Assembly (NCBI RefSeq): GCF_043642205.1
Contig: NZ_JBHZSG010000036.1
Coordinates: 1-36,894, forward strand
DNA from: Thalassotalea_A litorea
GTDB lineage: Bacteria; Pseudomonadota; Gammaproteobacteria; Enterobacterales; Alteromonadaceae
DNA: 36,894 nucleotides
Direction of reading: 5' to 3'
The notes beneath the pieces were generated by a model. That model searched no databases. It was not told the DNA's origin and saw nothing but the letters and a program-made list of their open reading frames with translations. The position numbers and the translations under genes are program-made. Positions 1 to 8,265 of this stretch are shown here, piece after piece (position 1 is the first letter of the stretch; each line of letters starts with the position of its first letter).

Positions 1-73
1 CTCTGCAATCAAAGCCTTGCCTAAAAGCCTTTAAATTCTCACTGAGTGAGCAATAATTTAATGTGATTGGTAT
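1..73 (+). repeat. MITE-like repeat, copy 1 (cut by window edge)
   Basis: The first 73 bases match the right-hand end of the element seen complete at 11071-11319, and the reverse complement at 4010-4298, almost base for base. The shared part includes the small palindrome CTCACTGAGTGAG and the terminal inverted repeat TTAATGTGATTGGTAT. The left part lies outside the window. The element end is 15 bases before the ATG of the next gene, so it forms that gene's upstream region. The junction reads GGTATAAC, which resembles a -10 box, but I see no good -35. Confidence 0.85.
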
Positions 74-88
74 AACGGTCGTGTGTTG

Positions 89-472
89 ATGAGTTTGTTA
101 ACGTCAAAAAACGTGTTTGAGCAACTGCCTTCAGGGTTAGATTCGGAAATATTTGACGCGTTATACGATAAGGCCGGCGTTAAAATCGAGCGAATTATTT
201 CCAATGGACAATCATCCCCCCGACAGGGGTGGTATGAGCAGGAGCACGATGAATGGGTAATGGTGATACAAGGGAGTGCCGTACTTGGCTTTGAAGATTC
301 GTCGAAGCTGTCTCTGAGCGTTGGCGATCATGTATTGATCCCTGCCATGCTGAAACACAAAGTGCTTGCCACATCTCGAACCCCCGCAACCATCTGGCTA
401 GCCGTGCATGCTAGTAATCCATCGAAATGCTTTTCTGATAGTGATGACGATAAGCAAGGAGAAACAAGCTAA
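89..472 (+). CDS. Small single-domain cupin protein
   Basis: A 127-residue protein with one cupin_2-type beta barrel. Cupin hallmarks are visible: the segment EQEHDEWVMVIQG in the first half, followed by LSVGDHVLIPAMLKHKV, which gives the Gly-Asp turn and a possible metal-binding His. Small cupins of this type include sugar and metabolite binders and isomerases, so function cannot be given. An in-frame GTG lies two codons upstream at 83; the ATG at 89 is preferred because the protein then begins MSLLTSK. No clear ribosome site is seen. The upstream region is the end of a MITE-like repeat. The 3' end overlaps the convergent gene on the other strand by 62 bases. The Asp/Ser-rich C-terminal tail lies in that overlap and is the least certain part. 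Confidence 0.75.
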   Translation: MSLLTSKNVFEQLPSGLDSEIFDALYDKAGVKIERIISNGQSSPRQGWYEQEHDEWVMVIQGSAVLGFEDSSKLSLSVGDHVLIPAMLKHKVLATSRTPATIWLAVHASNPSKCFSDSDDDKQGETS

Positions 473-944
473 CAATCGCCATTAAACAAACGTAGCCAGC
501 TATTCTCAAGGATATGCTTGCCTCAAATAACCACAGACCAAACCAAAGTCCTGAAATAAATATACCTGCTATTATGCCCCACACGTAAAACCGCCAGGAA
601 ATCGGTGTCAGCGACCATGAGTTTGCTAAGCCACGAGCATAATGCGATGCCCTAAAAGGCACAACACCTGTCAGCACAAGGTGAGTGATAGGTATTATTA
701 AGCCGATGAACAGCCAAAACCCCTGTATATTTACGCTCAATGTTTGGCTGATAGATGTTTCCCAAGCGTAAGCAAAAGCGCTGGTTGCCCACATTGCGAT
801 GGCGAGCATAAACCCGACATTGGGAATGGTTTTGCGAATTTGTACCCAAACCATTTGTTGTTCGAGTTCCAGAGAAGTATTTTCAGCGTCGATAACATCA
901 TCGATAAAAATTTTTTCGGATGTTGAGGAGAAGGACGTAGGCAT
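411..944 (-). CDS. Unrecognised four-helix membrane protein
   Basis: A protein of about 177 residues if the ATG at 944 is used. The reading frame stays open upstream to a TTG at 1040, which would add 32 basic residues, but neither start has a convincing ribosome site. Four hydrophobic stretches are visible, beginning near IPNVGFMLAIAMW, GFWLFIGLIIPITHLVL, FYVWGIIAGIFISGLW and IAGYVCLMAIVSLFLL. They are preceded by an acidic cytosolic-looking N-terminus containing IDDVIDAENTSLELEQQ. The charge pattern and length suggest a small inner-membrane protein. I do not recognise the family. It is convergent with the upstream cupin gene, overlapping its last 62 bases on the opposite strand. Confidence 0.6.
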   Translation of the reverse strand: MPTSFSSTSEKIFIDDVIDAENTSLELEQQMVWVQIRKTIPNVGFMLAIAMWATSAFAYAWETSISQTLSVNIQGFWLFIGLIIPITHLVLTGVVPFRASHYARGLANSWSLTPISWRFYVWGIIAGIFISGLWFGLWLFEASISLRIAGYVCLMAIVSLFLLAYRHHYQKSISMDY

Positions 945-1197
945 ATGCGACAATATTGTTTTTCTTCTAATATATCTCTTGAGCCCACTAGCTTCAAGGG
1001 TTGTAGTGGCAAGTGCTGATTTTCTACGCGTTTTAGACAACCCGGATAATGGTTACATTCTTTGCGATTCAGCCACAAAAAAAATTTCTGTTATTTTTCA
1101 ATTGGTAAGGTGTAATTTTTGTGAGTAAATTAAATTTGTTGAAAAAATAACCATTTTTTTAACATTTGCAGTGAACCTTTTCGGTTTAAGCGACTCT

Positions 1198-1272
1198 TAT
1201 ACTTTGAAAGCGTTTATTCCCTGGACGACTTTCCTTAAGATTCCGGCGCGATGTTTATCGCGCCATTTTTTT
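1198..1272 (+). ncRNA. Candidate small RNA with strong terminator (plus strand)
   Basis: GGCGCGAT (1245-1252), a GTTT loop and ATCGCGCC (1257-1264) form an 8-bp GC-rich stem followed by A and a run of seven T, a textbook intrinsic terminator. No plus-strand gene lies upstream between the cupin gene and this point. A TATACT box at 1198-1203 could be a -10 element, giving a transcript of about 60 nt starting near 1209. No good -35 is seen. The terminator is certain as a structure; that it ends a small RNA is inference. It could instead end a transcript started further upstream. Confidence 0.4.
1245..1272 (+). terminator. Intrinsic terminator, plus strand, no known gene
   Basis: Perfect 8-bp stem GGCGCGAT / ATCGCGCC with a four-base loop, then ATTTTTTT. 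Nothing annotated upstream on this strand would need it. Confidence 0.8.
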
Positions 1273-1486
1273 ATCTGTTTTTTGTCCCCGGGTGCGCTGC
1301 ACGCCATCTGCTTTGCAGCAAATGTAGTCAGTCAATTTAATCTGATGCGTTGCTCTTTTAAAATCTAATCAGGTTTATCTCCGATTGCATCCTTAATCCC
1401 TTATTGAAATTGTCTGTCTAAGGCTCGAGTATGCAGGGCTGATTGCAGTGTTTTATTGACAATCTTGTTCGATAGATTTGATTGGG

Positions 1487-1515
1487 TAAAAAAAAAGCAC
1501 CTCATAGGAGGTGCT
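1487..1515 (-). terminator. Intrinsic terminator, minus strand
   Basis: Plus-strand bases 1496-1503 and 1508-1515 are a perfect 8-bp inverted repeat with loop ATAG. On the minus strand it is followed by nine T (1488-1496). The gene on the right (1674-2291) is on the plus strand, so no known gene ends here. Confidence 0.8.
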
Positions 1516-1582
1516 CAAAAAAAACTATAAAACCCAAGGAGAAATGTTCATTTCGTATAATAAGAGTCGTAGGTTTTGTAAA
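1487..1582 (-). ncRNA. Candidate small RNA with promoter and terminator (minus strand)
   Basis: Read on the minus strand, TTTACA (1582-1577) is followed after exactly 17 bases by TATACG (1559-1554), a reasonable sigma-70 promoter. About 50 bases further comes the hairpin AGCACCTC / GAGGTGCT with a CTAT loop and a run of nine T. The predicted transcript is about 60 nt, from roughly 1547 to 1488. Its 5' part contains TTTCTCCTTGGG, which is complementary to Shine-Dalgarno sequences, so an antisense-type regulator is conceivable. Promoter, spacing and terminator are seen; the RNA itself is inferred. Confidence 0.45.
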
Positions 1583-1673
1583 AGTTCAAAATATTTTTTA
1601 AAAATAGGAAAAAAATTAAAAAAGCTTCAAAAATCTGGCAAACTGAGTTCAAAATAATAACGTTTTATCTAAA

Positions 1674-2291
1674 ATGAAAACTCTAAAGATCTGTTTCTTC
1701 GCCATTTTTACTCTTATGTTGTCGGCTTGTGCGACACCACCACCGCAAAACCCGGAAAATATTTGCGAGATATTTCGTGAACATCATCATTGGTACGAGG
1801 GTGCCAAAGACATGCAATCTCGCTGGGGGGTGCCTATCCACGTGCCAATGAGCATGATGTACCAGGAAAGCTCTTTTCGCAGTGATGCTTTGCCTCCCAG
1901 AGATTATTTGCTGGGCTTTATTCCATGGGGAAGGGTAAGTACCGCCTATGGTTTTTCCCAGGCAAAAACCCTTACTTGGGAAGATTACATGAGAGAATCC
2001 GATAATAGCGGTGCCGATCGTGATGATTTTGCCGATGCGATTGATTTTATGGGTTGGTTCATCGCTAAAACCCAAAAGGTGAACGGTGTATCTAAGTGGG
2101 ATCCGTATAACCAATATTTAAATTATCATGAGGGGTGGGGAGGGTATAAACGCAGAACTTATGCGCAAAAATCCTGGTTACTTCCGGTTGCTAAAAAAGT
2201 CGAGCATCGGGCCGTGACTTACTCAGGTCAATTGAAAAGTTGTAAGCAAGAACTAGACAGTAGTTGGCTGTGGCGAGTGCTTTTTTATTAA
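1674..2291 (+). CDS. SLT-type lytic transglycosylase-like lipoprotein
   Basis: A 205-residue protein with a lipoprotein signal: basic start MKTLK, hydrophobic stretch, then lipobox LSAC with the acceptor Cys at residue 19. The mature part looks like the lysozyme fold of SLT transglycosylases. YQESSF places the presumed catalytic Glu at residue 65, and TAYGFSQAKTLTW resembles the G-x-x-Q motif that follows it in this superfamily. Members cleave peptidoglycan glycan strands from the inner leaflet of the outer membrane. The protein is short and lacks an obvious peptidoglycan-binding module. The ribosome site is weak (TTTATCTAAAATG). It converges on the GMC gene, with 51 bases between the stop codons. 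Confidence 0.75.
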   Translation: MKTLKICFFAIFTLMLSACATPPPQNPENICEIFREHHHWYEGAKDMQSRWGVPIHVPMSMMYQESSFRSDALPPRDYLLGFIPWGRVSTAYGFSQAKTLTWEDYMRESDNSGADRDDFADAIDFMGWFIAKTQKVNGVSKWDPYNQYLNYHEGWGGYKRRTYAQKSWLLPVAKKVEHRAVTYSGQLKSCKQELDSSWLWRVLFY

Positions 2292-2342
2292 TTATTACAA
2301 TGGCGGGATGCGAAACGGATTGAGTTCGTTGTATCCAGGCGA

Positions 2343-3977
2343 TTAATCATAGTCTGCGAGAATTAACGCTGCGCCCTTGGCCGCGATCATCATAGTAGGT
2401 GCATTGGTATTGCCACTAATTAATTTTGGCATTATCGATGCGTCGATGACTCTAAGCCCGGTTATTCCTTTCACCTTGAGCGTTGGATCTACCACTGCCA
2501 TTTCATCAATGCCCATTTTGCAGGTGCCCACCGGGTGGTAAATATTATTACTCTTTTCCTGAATAAAGCTGGCAATTTGTTCATCGCTTTGTACCTGCTC
2601 CCCAGGAAATATTTCTTTTACCTGAGTTAGTGAAATCGGCGGTTGCTGCAACACCTGACGCGATAATTTTACGGCGTCTATCATCAATGTTATATCGTCT
2701 GGATGACTTAACATATTTGAGTCAATGACCGGAGGAACGGCAATATCTGATGACATCAGCCTAATCTCCCCGCGACTTTTTGGCCTTAGTAGACAGGCGT
2801 GCAAGGTCGTTCCCTGAACACCATACATTTTTATATTTCGGCCATGATCATCCATGGCACCAGCAATGAATTGCCATTGAATGTCCGGCCTTTGGTCTAA
2901 TCCTTGACTCGAGATAAATCCACCGGTTTCAACCAAAGATGTCGTCAGCATTCCGCGTTTAGATTTCGCATATTCTATGGCTTGTTTGGCCAGCCACCAG
3001 ACAGAGGATGGCATAATACTAATCAGGTCATTACGTTTATGCTGATTGACCAGGCAGATATCGACATGGTCCTGCAGGTTTTTTCCGACACCTTCAATGT
3101 TTTTGACCACAGGGATCTGTAGAGCGTCGAGTTGATGTTTTGGACCTACGCCACTTACCATTAACAGTTGTGGGCTGTGAATCGCACCGGCACTTAAAAT
3201 CACTTCTTTTGTTGCACGCAGTTCAACGGTTTTTATATTGTCCTTATCCGATTCTAACAATTGGCTTTGTTGAAACCGAACACCAACGGCTCGGGTTCCT
3301 TCGAACAGTATTTTTTCCACTCGACTGTAAGACAAAACCGTTAAGTTTTTTCGGGCATTTCCCTCTTGCAAGGGATGAATAAAGCCGTCCGCGGCACTAT
3401 GACGTTGGCCATTTTTCTGGGTGACTTGATAATGTCCGACACCCGATTGACGCTCACCATTAAAGTCTGGGTTAAACGGATAACCGAGCGATGTAGCGGC
3501 CTCGATAAACGCTTTACCAATCGGATGATTCGAGCGTGAGTCGGCGACATTCTGCTCGCCATTTTTACCATGGTAATGATCATGGATCCGTTCTTGATGC
3601 TCCAGAGCTTTGAAGTAGGGCAACACCTCTTCGTAACTCCAGCCATCGTTACCCAATGCCGCCCAATCATCATAGTCTTGGCGATCGCCTCGAATATACA
3701 ACATGGCATTGATGGCGCTGGAACCGCCCAGGCCTCGTCCTCTGGGGTTATAAATATGGCGATTCGCCTGGTTGGGCTGAACCGGCGTTTCTAAACCGTA
3801 ATTATATTTGGGCATTCGAAACAGTAATGGGATCGCCATTGGCGTTTTGATCAATGGACTTTGATTACGACCGCCTGTTTCCAGTAAACACACAGAAACG
3901 TCAGCACGCTCAGATAAACGATTGGCCAGTACACAACCTGCTGAACCGCCGCCTATGATGATAAAGTCGTATGTCAT
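2343..3977 (-). CDS. GMC family flavin-dependent alcohol dehydrogenase
   Basis: A 544-residue glucose-methanol-choline oxidoreductase. The N-terminus carries the FAD-binding motif IIGGGSAG (about residues 7-14), followed by the family block PRGRGLGGSSAINAMLYIRG. The C-terminal block YHPVGTCKMG supplies the catalytic His (about 481), and SGNTNAPTMMIA supplies the second active-site position as Asn (about 525). Length and motifs match choline dehydrogenase/AlkJ-like enzymes, which oxidise alcohols to aldehydes and feed electrons to quinone. The substrate cannot be assigned, and no betaine genes (betB, betI) are nearby, so I do not call it betA. The start ATG at 3977 is supported by GGGAG about 10 bases upstream. 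A MITE-like repeat ends 32 bases upstream of the start, so the promoter probably involves it. Confidence 0.88.
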   Translation of the reverse strand: MTYDFIIIGGGSAGCVLANRLSERADVSVCLLETGGRNQSPLIKTPMAIPLLFRMPKYNYGLETPVQPNQANRHIYNPRGRGLGGSSAINAMLYIRGDRQDYDDWAALGNDGWSYEEVLPYFKALEHQERIHDHYHGKNGEQNVADSRSNHPIGKAFIEAATSLGYPFNPDFNGERQSGVGHYQVTQKNGQRHSAADGFIHPLQEGNARKNLTVLSYSRVEKILFEGTRAVGVRFQQSQLLESDKDNIKTVELRATKEVILSAGAIHSPQLLMVSGVGPKHQLDALQIPVVKNIEGVGKNLQDHVDICLVNQHKRNDLISIMPSSVWWLAKQAIEYAKSKRGMLTTSLVETGGFISSQGLDQRPDIQWQFIAGAMDDHGRNIKMYGVQGTTLHACLLRPKSRGEIRLMSSDIAVPPVIDSNMLSHPDDITLMIDAVKLSRQVLQQPPISLTQVKEIFPGEQVQSDEQIASFIQEKSNNIYHPVGTCKMGIDEMAVVDPTLKVKGITGLRVIDASIMPKLISGNTNAPTMMIAAKGAALILADYD

Positions 3978-4009
3978 ATGTCAATTTTCTCCCGATAATC
4001 AATTAGTTT

Positions 4010-4298
4010 ATACCAATTACATTAAATTATTGCTCACTCAGTGAGAATTTAAAGGCTTTTAGACAAGGCTTTTAGACAAGGCTTTGATTGCAGAGAATGG
4101 TTATTCCGCTCTCAAAATCAGCCAAAATCAGTAACGTAGTCCAAACGCCTTTAAAACTCACCCGTAGGGAGTTTACCTTAAGGCCCATTTACGGCCCTAT
4201 ATTTCATTAATATAGAATGACTATATCATTGAAATCTATGTTGTAACTGAACCTCTGCCCTAACTTTGAGTTGTGCACAAACTAAATGTGATTGGTAT
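4010..4298 (-). repeat. MITE-like repeat, copy 2 (full length)
   Basis: A 289-bp element bounded by ATACCAATTACATTAA on the left and, on the right, the matching inverted end AATGTGATTGGTAT. It has the same internal landmarks as the copy at 11071 but in reverse orientation: the CTCACTGAGTGAG palindrome and the CTCCCTACGGGTGAG block. It has no coding capacity. Copy-specific changes are a tandem 14-base duplication (TTTTAGACAAGGC, around 4057-4083) and an extra AT-rich segment around 4196-4254. Flanking target duplication is not clear. The end nearest the GMC gene is the same element end that faces the cupin gene at position 89. Confidence 0.85.
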
Positions 4299-4544
4299 TA
4301 GCAAACTGGCCAGACAATATACATGTCGTCTATTTATGAATATTGCTGACCCGTGACTAGCCATTTTAAAATCAGCAGAAGGAGCGGCTTCTAAGCCGGT
4401 TAGGAATGATTGGTCGGGAATGATTGGCTGTGTAGGCAACAATGATTGTCGCTATAGATGTTTGCATGGGAAGGTGTTGAGCGATGCCGGGGATATTCAT
4501 TGAATTTGATCAAGCTCAGCGGCATTAACCGCTGAGAAAAAATC
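4299..4544. other. Spacer between MITE and yfjD 3' end
   Basis: No gene seen. It contains a direct repeat of GAATGATTGG (about 4406-4430) and, next to the yfjD stop, a perfect 8-bp hairpin CTCAGCGG / CCGCTGAG (4515-4522 and 4529-4536). In the yfjD direction the hairpin is not followed by a T run, so it is at best a weak terminator. Confidence 0.5.
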
Positions 4545-5816
4545 TTATTGTTCCTGGAAATGCTTGATCATTACCCGAACGGTTTTGACCATATTGCCAT
4601 CCACCTCAATAATTTCTATCGGGTACCCAGCAATACGCATACTGATATTGGCTTCAGGAATTTCTTCCATATATTCTAAAATCAGGCCATTTAATGTTTT
4701 GGGTCCATCAGTAGGTAAGTGCCAGTTCATTTCTTTATTGATGTCACGAATATTGGCGCTGCCATCTACCAGATAACTACCATCCGGCTGTTTGTGAACT
4801 TCTTCGCTCGGCGCCGGTTCCATCGTCGTGGTGAAATCACCGACAATCTCTTCGAGAATGTCTTCTAACGTAACCAGCCCCTGAATATCGCCATATTCAT
4901 CCACAACTAAACCTAAGCGCTCTTTCGCTCGCTGGAATTTTAACAGTTGTACGTTTAATTGAGTGCCTTCAGGGATGAAATACATCTCTTTAACGGCTCT
5001 GAGTAAGGTCGCTTTGGTGAATTGAGTTTTTGATAACAGCTTAACTGCATCGCGCATATGTACGTAACCGACCACGTCATCGATGTTATCGCGATACAGG
5101 ATAACGCGCGTATGATTTGCCTGGGTCAATTGCTTTTGAATGATTTTCCAGTCTTCATTGATATCAATCCCCTGAATTTCACTACGTGGGATCATGATAT
5201 CTTCCACGGTTACTTTTTCGAGATCGAGAATACTGACCAACATGTCCTGATCTTTTGCTGGGATCAAGGCTGCAGATTCATTCACTACCGTTCGCAGCTC
5301 TTCCGAGCTTAGGCTGTGTTGTTCGCGTTGCTCCGGGCTTATGCGTAGTAATATCAAAATTCCGTTAGTAATCCAGTTTACGGCAATCACTAACGGATAA
5401 AATAATTTCAGTAAGATATTGAGAATAATAGAGCTGGGAAAGGCCACTTTTTCAGGGTGTAAAGCGGCGAGCGTCTTAGGTGTGACTTCGGCGAAAATCA
5501 AAATCACCATGGTCAGCACTAAGCCGGCGATAAATGTACCGGCATCACCAAGCAACCGCATGCCGATATAACCGGCAATCAACGATGCAAAGACATTGAC
5601 TAAATTGTTGCCAATAAGAATAAGGCCGATTAACTGATCCGGGCGCTTCAACAAACGACTAACGCGTTTGGCGCCTTTATGATCATTTTCTTCCAGATGT
5701 TTCAGGCGATACCGGTTAATAGACATCATACCGGTTTCAGAGCTAGAAAAATAAGCAGAGATAAAAATTAATACGGCAAGTATGACAAATAGCATACTTG
5801 TAGAGATATCGTCCAA
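4545..5816 (-). CDS. yfjD: HlyC/CorC (CNNM) family inner-membrane protein YfjD
   Basis: A 423-residue protein closely resembling E. coli YfjD along its whole length, for example FSSSETGMMSINRYRLKHL, LIGNNLVNVFASL, MIPRSEIQGIDINEDWK and LVTLEDILEEIVGDFTT. Domains: DUF21/CNNM membrane domain with four hydrophobic segments (about 1-150), a CBS pair (about 195-330) and a CorC_HlyC domain (about 345-420). The family is linked to Mg2+ or Co2+ homeostasis; the exact role is unsettled. The start is a TTG at 5816, chosen because the N-terminus MDDISTSMLFVIL lines up with MEHISTTTLIIIL of E. coli; AGGA lies about 11 bases upstream. With ypjD, its neighbour on the same strand, it forms the pair usually found beside ffh. 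Confidence 0.93.
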   Translation of the reverse strand: MDDISTSMLFVILAVLIFISAYFSSSETGMMSINRYRLKHLEENDHKGAKRVSRLLKRPDQLIGLILIGNNLVNVFASLIAGYIGMRLLGDAGTFIAGLVLTMVILIFAEVTPKTLAALHPEKVAFPSSIILNILLKLFYPLVIAVNWITNGILILLRISPEQREQHSLSSEELRTVVNESAALIPAKDQDMLVSILDLEKVTVEDIMIPRSEIQGIDINEDWKIIQKQLTQANHTRVILYRDNIDDVVGYVHMRDAVKLLSKTQFTKATLLRAVKEMYFIPEGTQLNVQLLKFQRAKERLGLVVDEYGDIQGLVTLEDILEEIVGDFTTTMEPAPSEEVHKQPDGSYLVDGSANIRDINKEMNWHLPTDGPKTLNGLILEYMEEIPEANISMRIAGYPIEIIEVDGNMVKTVRVMIKHFQEQ

Positions 5817-5889
5817 AAAAGGGGTCCTATATTGCCAACCAATTAATCAGGGGTTGCTGGTTTTTTCGCCAGTGCTTTCGCCTGAGCGT

Positions 5890-6684
5890 CTAAGATAAAA
5901 GAATCTCTCTGACAAATCTACTCCCAAAATAGGATAAAGTCAGAATTGCGGTCGCAATTGTCGAAAGAATCATAATTCTGTGGCCACGCCAGCCTAAATG
6001 ATAGTGGCCCCATAAAATCACCAGATAAATCGCCAGAGCAATTAATGACAGCACGGTTTTGTGCAAATTATCTCGGGCAAAAAAACTATCGATGAAAAAG
6101 CCACCAAGAAATTGCGAGGCGATAAGCAATAACACGCCAGTGATGAGCAACCGGAATAATTGGTTTTCTACTTGCATCAGTGGCGGTAAATGATTCACGG
6201 CGTTAATGTTCTTGGTTTTTAGTTTGTAATTGATAAAGTTTACTTGAATGGCAAACAAGGTGCTGATCACCAATACACCAAAGGCGAGCAATGCCAGACT
6301 AATATGCAGGACAAGAACCACCTGTGAAGAGTCTATTGACAGCGTACCGGAATCTGGCACGAGCAACGCGATCAATAAAAACGAACCCGCAAACGTATAT
6401 ACGCCGGGTAGGATTAAATTGATTTTAGAGCGCAATGACAAAGCGGTTACTGACAACGCGATGATCAACGCCACCAGTGATGTCACATTCAATAAACTAA
6501 AGTTGACGTGAGAATCAGAGAAGATCAATTGACTGATTAAAAAACAATGGCTCAGGCATGCTGCGCACCCTAACGAGAAGAATAGCTTAGGATTTGGCCC
6601 TTGGGCTTTAAACAAACGGGTATAAACCGAAAACGCAGCGGTTAAATATAACAGGGCAGTTATGATTGAAAGGACCGGTGTCAT
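5890..6684 (-). CDS. ypjD: CcsA-family inner-membrane protein YpjD
   Basis: A 264-residue protein of eight hydrophobic helices belonging to the cytochrome c assembly (CcsA/CcmC/CcmF) membrane family, as in YpjD beside ffh in enterobacteria. The frame is open upstream to a GTG at 6762, but the ATG at 6684 gives MTPVLSIITALLYL directly at the first helix and the usual family length. GGAG lies about 11 bases upstream of it. The conserved C-terminal part LALYLVILWGHYHLGWRGHR-like segment (about 220-240) carries the His and Trp residues typical of these proteins. Other cytochrome c maturation genes are absent, and a role in haem handling is unproven. Confidence 0.88.
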   Translation of the reverse strand: MTPVLSIITALLYLTAAFSVYTRLFKAQGPNPKLFFSLGCAACLSHCFLISQLIFSDSHVNFSLLNVTSLVALIIALSVTALSLRSKINLILPGVYTFAGSFLLIALLVPDSGTLSIDSSQVVLVLHISLALLAFGVLVISTLFAIQVNFINYKLKTKNINAVNHLPPLMQVENQLFRLLITGVLLLIASQFLGGFFIDSFFARDNLHKTVLSLIALAIYLVILWGHYHLGWRGHRIMILSTIATAILTLSYFGSRFVREILLS

Positions 6685-6810
6685 GGTCTTCGTAGCTCCA
6701 AAGCCAGTTATTGTTATTAAAGTGAATGATTGAGAATCATTTCGGCAAATATGCTTGCTCACATACTACCAGAAACCCGGTTCAATTCTACGTTTAACTG
6801 TTACTAAATT

Positions 6811-8010
6811 TTAGGCGTTCAAGATGCGTTTGCGCAACGGCTTGATGGCGCTAACCAACAGCAATACCGAACAGCTGCTGGCAAACCATAGCGGCAATAA
6901 TTCATGACTGTGGCTCATTTGTTCGAAGATATTGATTTGATAGTACGCCAAGCCAAAATCTAACCCCAAACCAAACATGACTGATGAAATAACGATGCCA
7001 GTTAAGTAAAACAATAACACCCGAGCGCCCATTTCTTTGCGAATAACCCCAAGGGTTGAAATATTGGTCGCTGGACCTGCCATCATAAATACCAAAGCGG
7101 TACCGGGTGAAATGCCAGCCATGATTAACCCTGCGGCAAGTGGCGTGGAAGCGGTGGCACAAATATACATTGGCACCGAGATGACAATCATTAACATCAT
7201 TGCGCCTAAGCCACTGCCGTATTGCAGTAAAAAGTCGGCGGGTAAAAACGTTCGAATCAAGGTGGCAAACACTAATCCTACCAATAGCCAGATAATGAGA
7301 TCATCAAGCAGTTGAGTAAAGGCGTAGCGGATGCCGATTAACACCTTAACCACAATGCCTGGTGTGTCTGTATTTTTTGCATCAGCGGTCGCCGCATCAC
7401 AACAACCAGGGGTTATTGATTCCGAAACAACAGATGCACATGCAGAAGATTGGCCTGGGGTGAGGGAAATATCACGGTCACTGGCCGATGCTGAGCTGCA
7501 GGTGTCGCTTTCACGACTGACACAGCAACTGGCTGATTGCACCTTGTCTTTGCCCGGGGTTAGCGGGTTCTGCGTTTGCGTATCTTTACTGGTCTCGGCA
7601 TGTTTGGTCCCCTGAGCCACCAAAAAACCGGTAAATATTGCCGAAGTAATGGCTGCTATAGGACGATAAATGGCCATTACCGGACCTAGCAATGCATAAG
7701 AAACCGATACCGAGTCAACGCCGGTTTCCGGGGTCGCGACTAAAAATGATGACGTGGCTGGCGATGAGGCACCGGAACGATGTAATTGGGTCGCAACCGG
7801 GATCACGCCACAGGAACATAAAGGTAAAGGCGCGCCGATGAACGCTGCTTTGACGATGGCCAACTTGCCTTCGCCTAAATGTTGACTGAGTAACTGAGTC
7901 GGGACCATGGACTTCATTAAACCGGCAATGATTAAGCCTAACAATAACCAGGGGCTGGCTTCGTTAATAATGGTAATAAAATTATTCAGTAACTCGAGCA
8001 TGGCATCCAT
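6811..8010 (-). CDS. SO_0444 family Cu/Zn efflux permease
   Basis: A 399-residue membrane protein of the DUF318/permease family. The N-terminal half carries the signature PLPLCSCGVIPVA (Cys65, Cys67) and the second half carries a matching block ICATASTPLAAGLIMAG followed by MAGPATNISTLGVI. Between them, about residues 155-215, is a hydrophilic loop unusually rich in Cys and Ser (motifs SCCVSRESDTC and GCCDAATADA), which could bind soft metals. This layout matches the SO_0444 family of copper/zinc exporters described from Shewanella. The gene lies between ypjD and ffh, facing away from ffh. No metal-responsive regulator is next to it. Start ATG at 8010; another in-frame ATG lies three codons in. 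Confidence 0.85.
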   Translation of the reverse strand: MDAMLELLNNFITIINEASPWLLLGLIIAGLMKSMVPTQLLSQHLGEGKLAIVKAAFIGAPLPLCSCGVIPVATQLHRSGASSPATSSFLVATPETGVDSVSVSYALLGPVMAIYRPIAAITSAIFTGFLVAQGTKHAETSKDTQTQNPLTPGKDKVQSASCCVSRESDTCSSASASDRDISLTPGQSSACASVVSESITPGCCDAATADAKNTDTPGIVVKVLIGIRYAFTQLLDDLIIWLLVGLVFATLIRTFLPADFLLQYGSGLGAMMLMIVISVPMYICATASTPLAAGLIMAGISPGTALVFMMAGPATNISTLGVIRKEMGARVLLFYLTGIVISSVMFGLGLDFGLAYYQINIFEQMSHSHELLPLWFASSCSVLLLVSAIKPLRKRILNA

Positions 8011-8265
8011 TTAGGGTAAAAACCTCGTGTAAATTTTTGGTCTTATCCAGAATCCGGTTATCGGTTCAACACAATATTAAACCGACATTATGGTCAACGG
8101 CCTGTAATCCGATTGTACATTAATTCGGACAATCGATTATGAGTTAATCGTAAGGAAATTGTAATAAAGGTGCAACCAGATTGCGGTTTGTCGTATTCTT
8201 GGCCAAATTCGCTCATTAAGCGCCTAGTGGCCAAATAATATGCTTTCGCTTCTGTTTTGTCCGGT

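Larger units (their letters stand above)
945..1673. other. Long intergenic stretch with two orphan terminators
   Basis: There is no convincing protein gene here. A 65-codon frame at 1171-1368 and a Lys-rich 37-codon frame at 1544-1657 are open, but both lie in AT-rich DNA and look incidental. What stands out is two strong intrinsic terminators that no neighbouring gene explains: one on the plus strand at 1245-1272 and one on the minus strand at 1487-1515. Both are listed separately with their possible promoters. The part between them (1273-1486) shows nothing recognisable beyond a TTGACA hexamer at 1456 with no matching -10. Confidence 0.6.

Noticed and set aside
1171..1368. 65-codon open frame on the plus strand
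   Set aside because: It runs through the strong terminator at 1245-1272 and has no ribosome site or recognisable domain.
1544..1657. Lys-rich 37-codon open frame preceded by AAGGAG
   Set aside because: The ribosome-like site is only two bases from the ATG, too close, and the Lys-rich sequence is what AT-rich DNA gives by chance. The same bases are better explained as the promoter side of the minus-strand unit.
2343..3977. Calling the GMC oxidoreductase choline dehydrogenase (betA)
   Set aside because: Motifs fit the whole GMC family; no betaine aldehyde dehydrogenase, regulator or choline transporter is adjacent.
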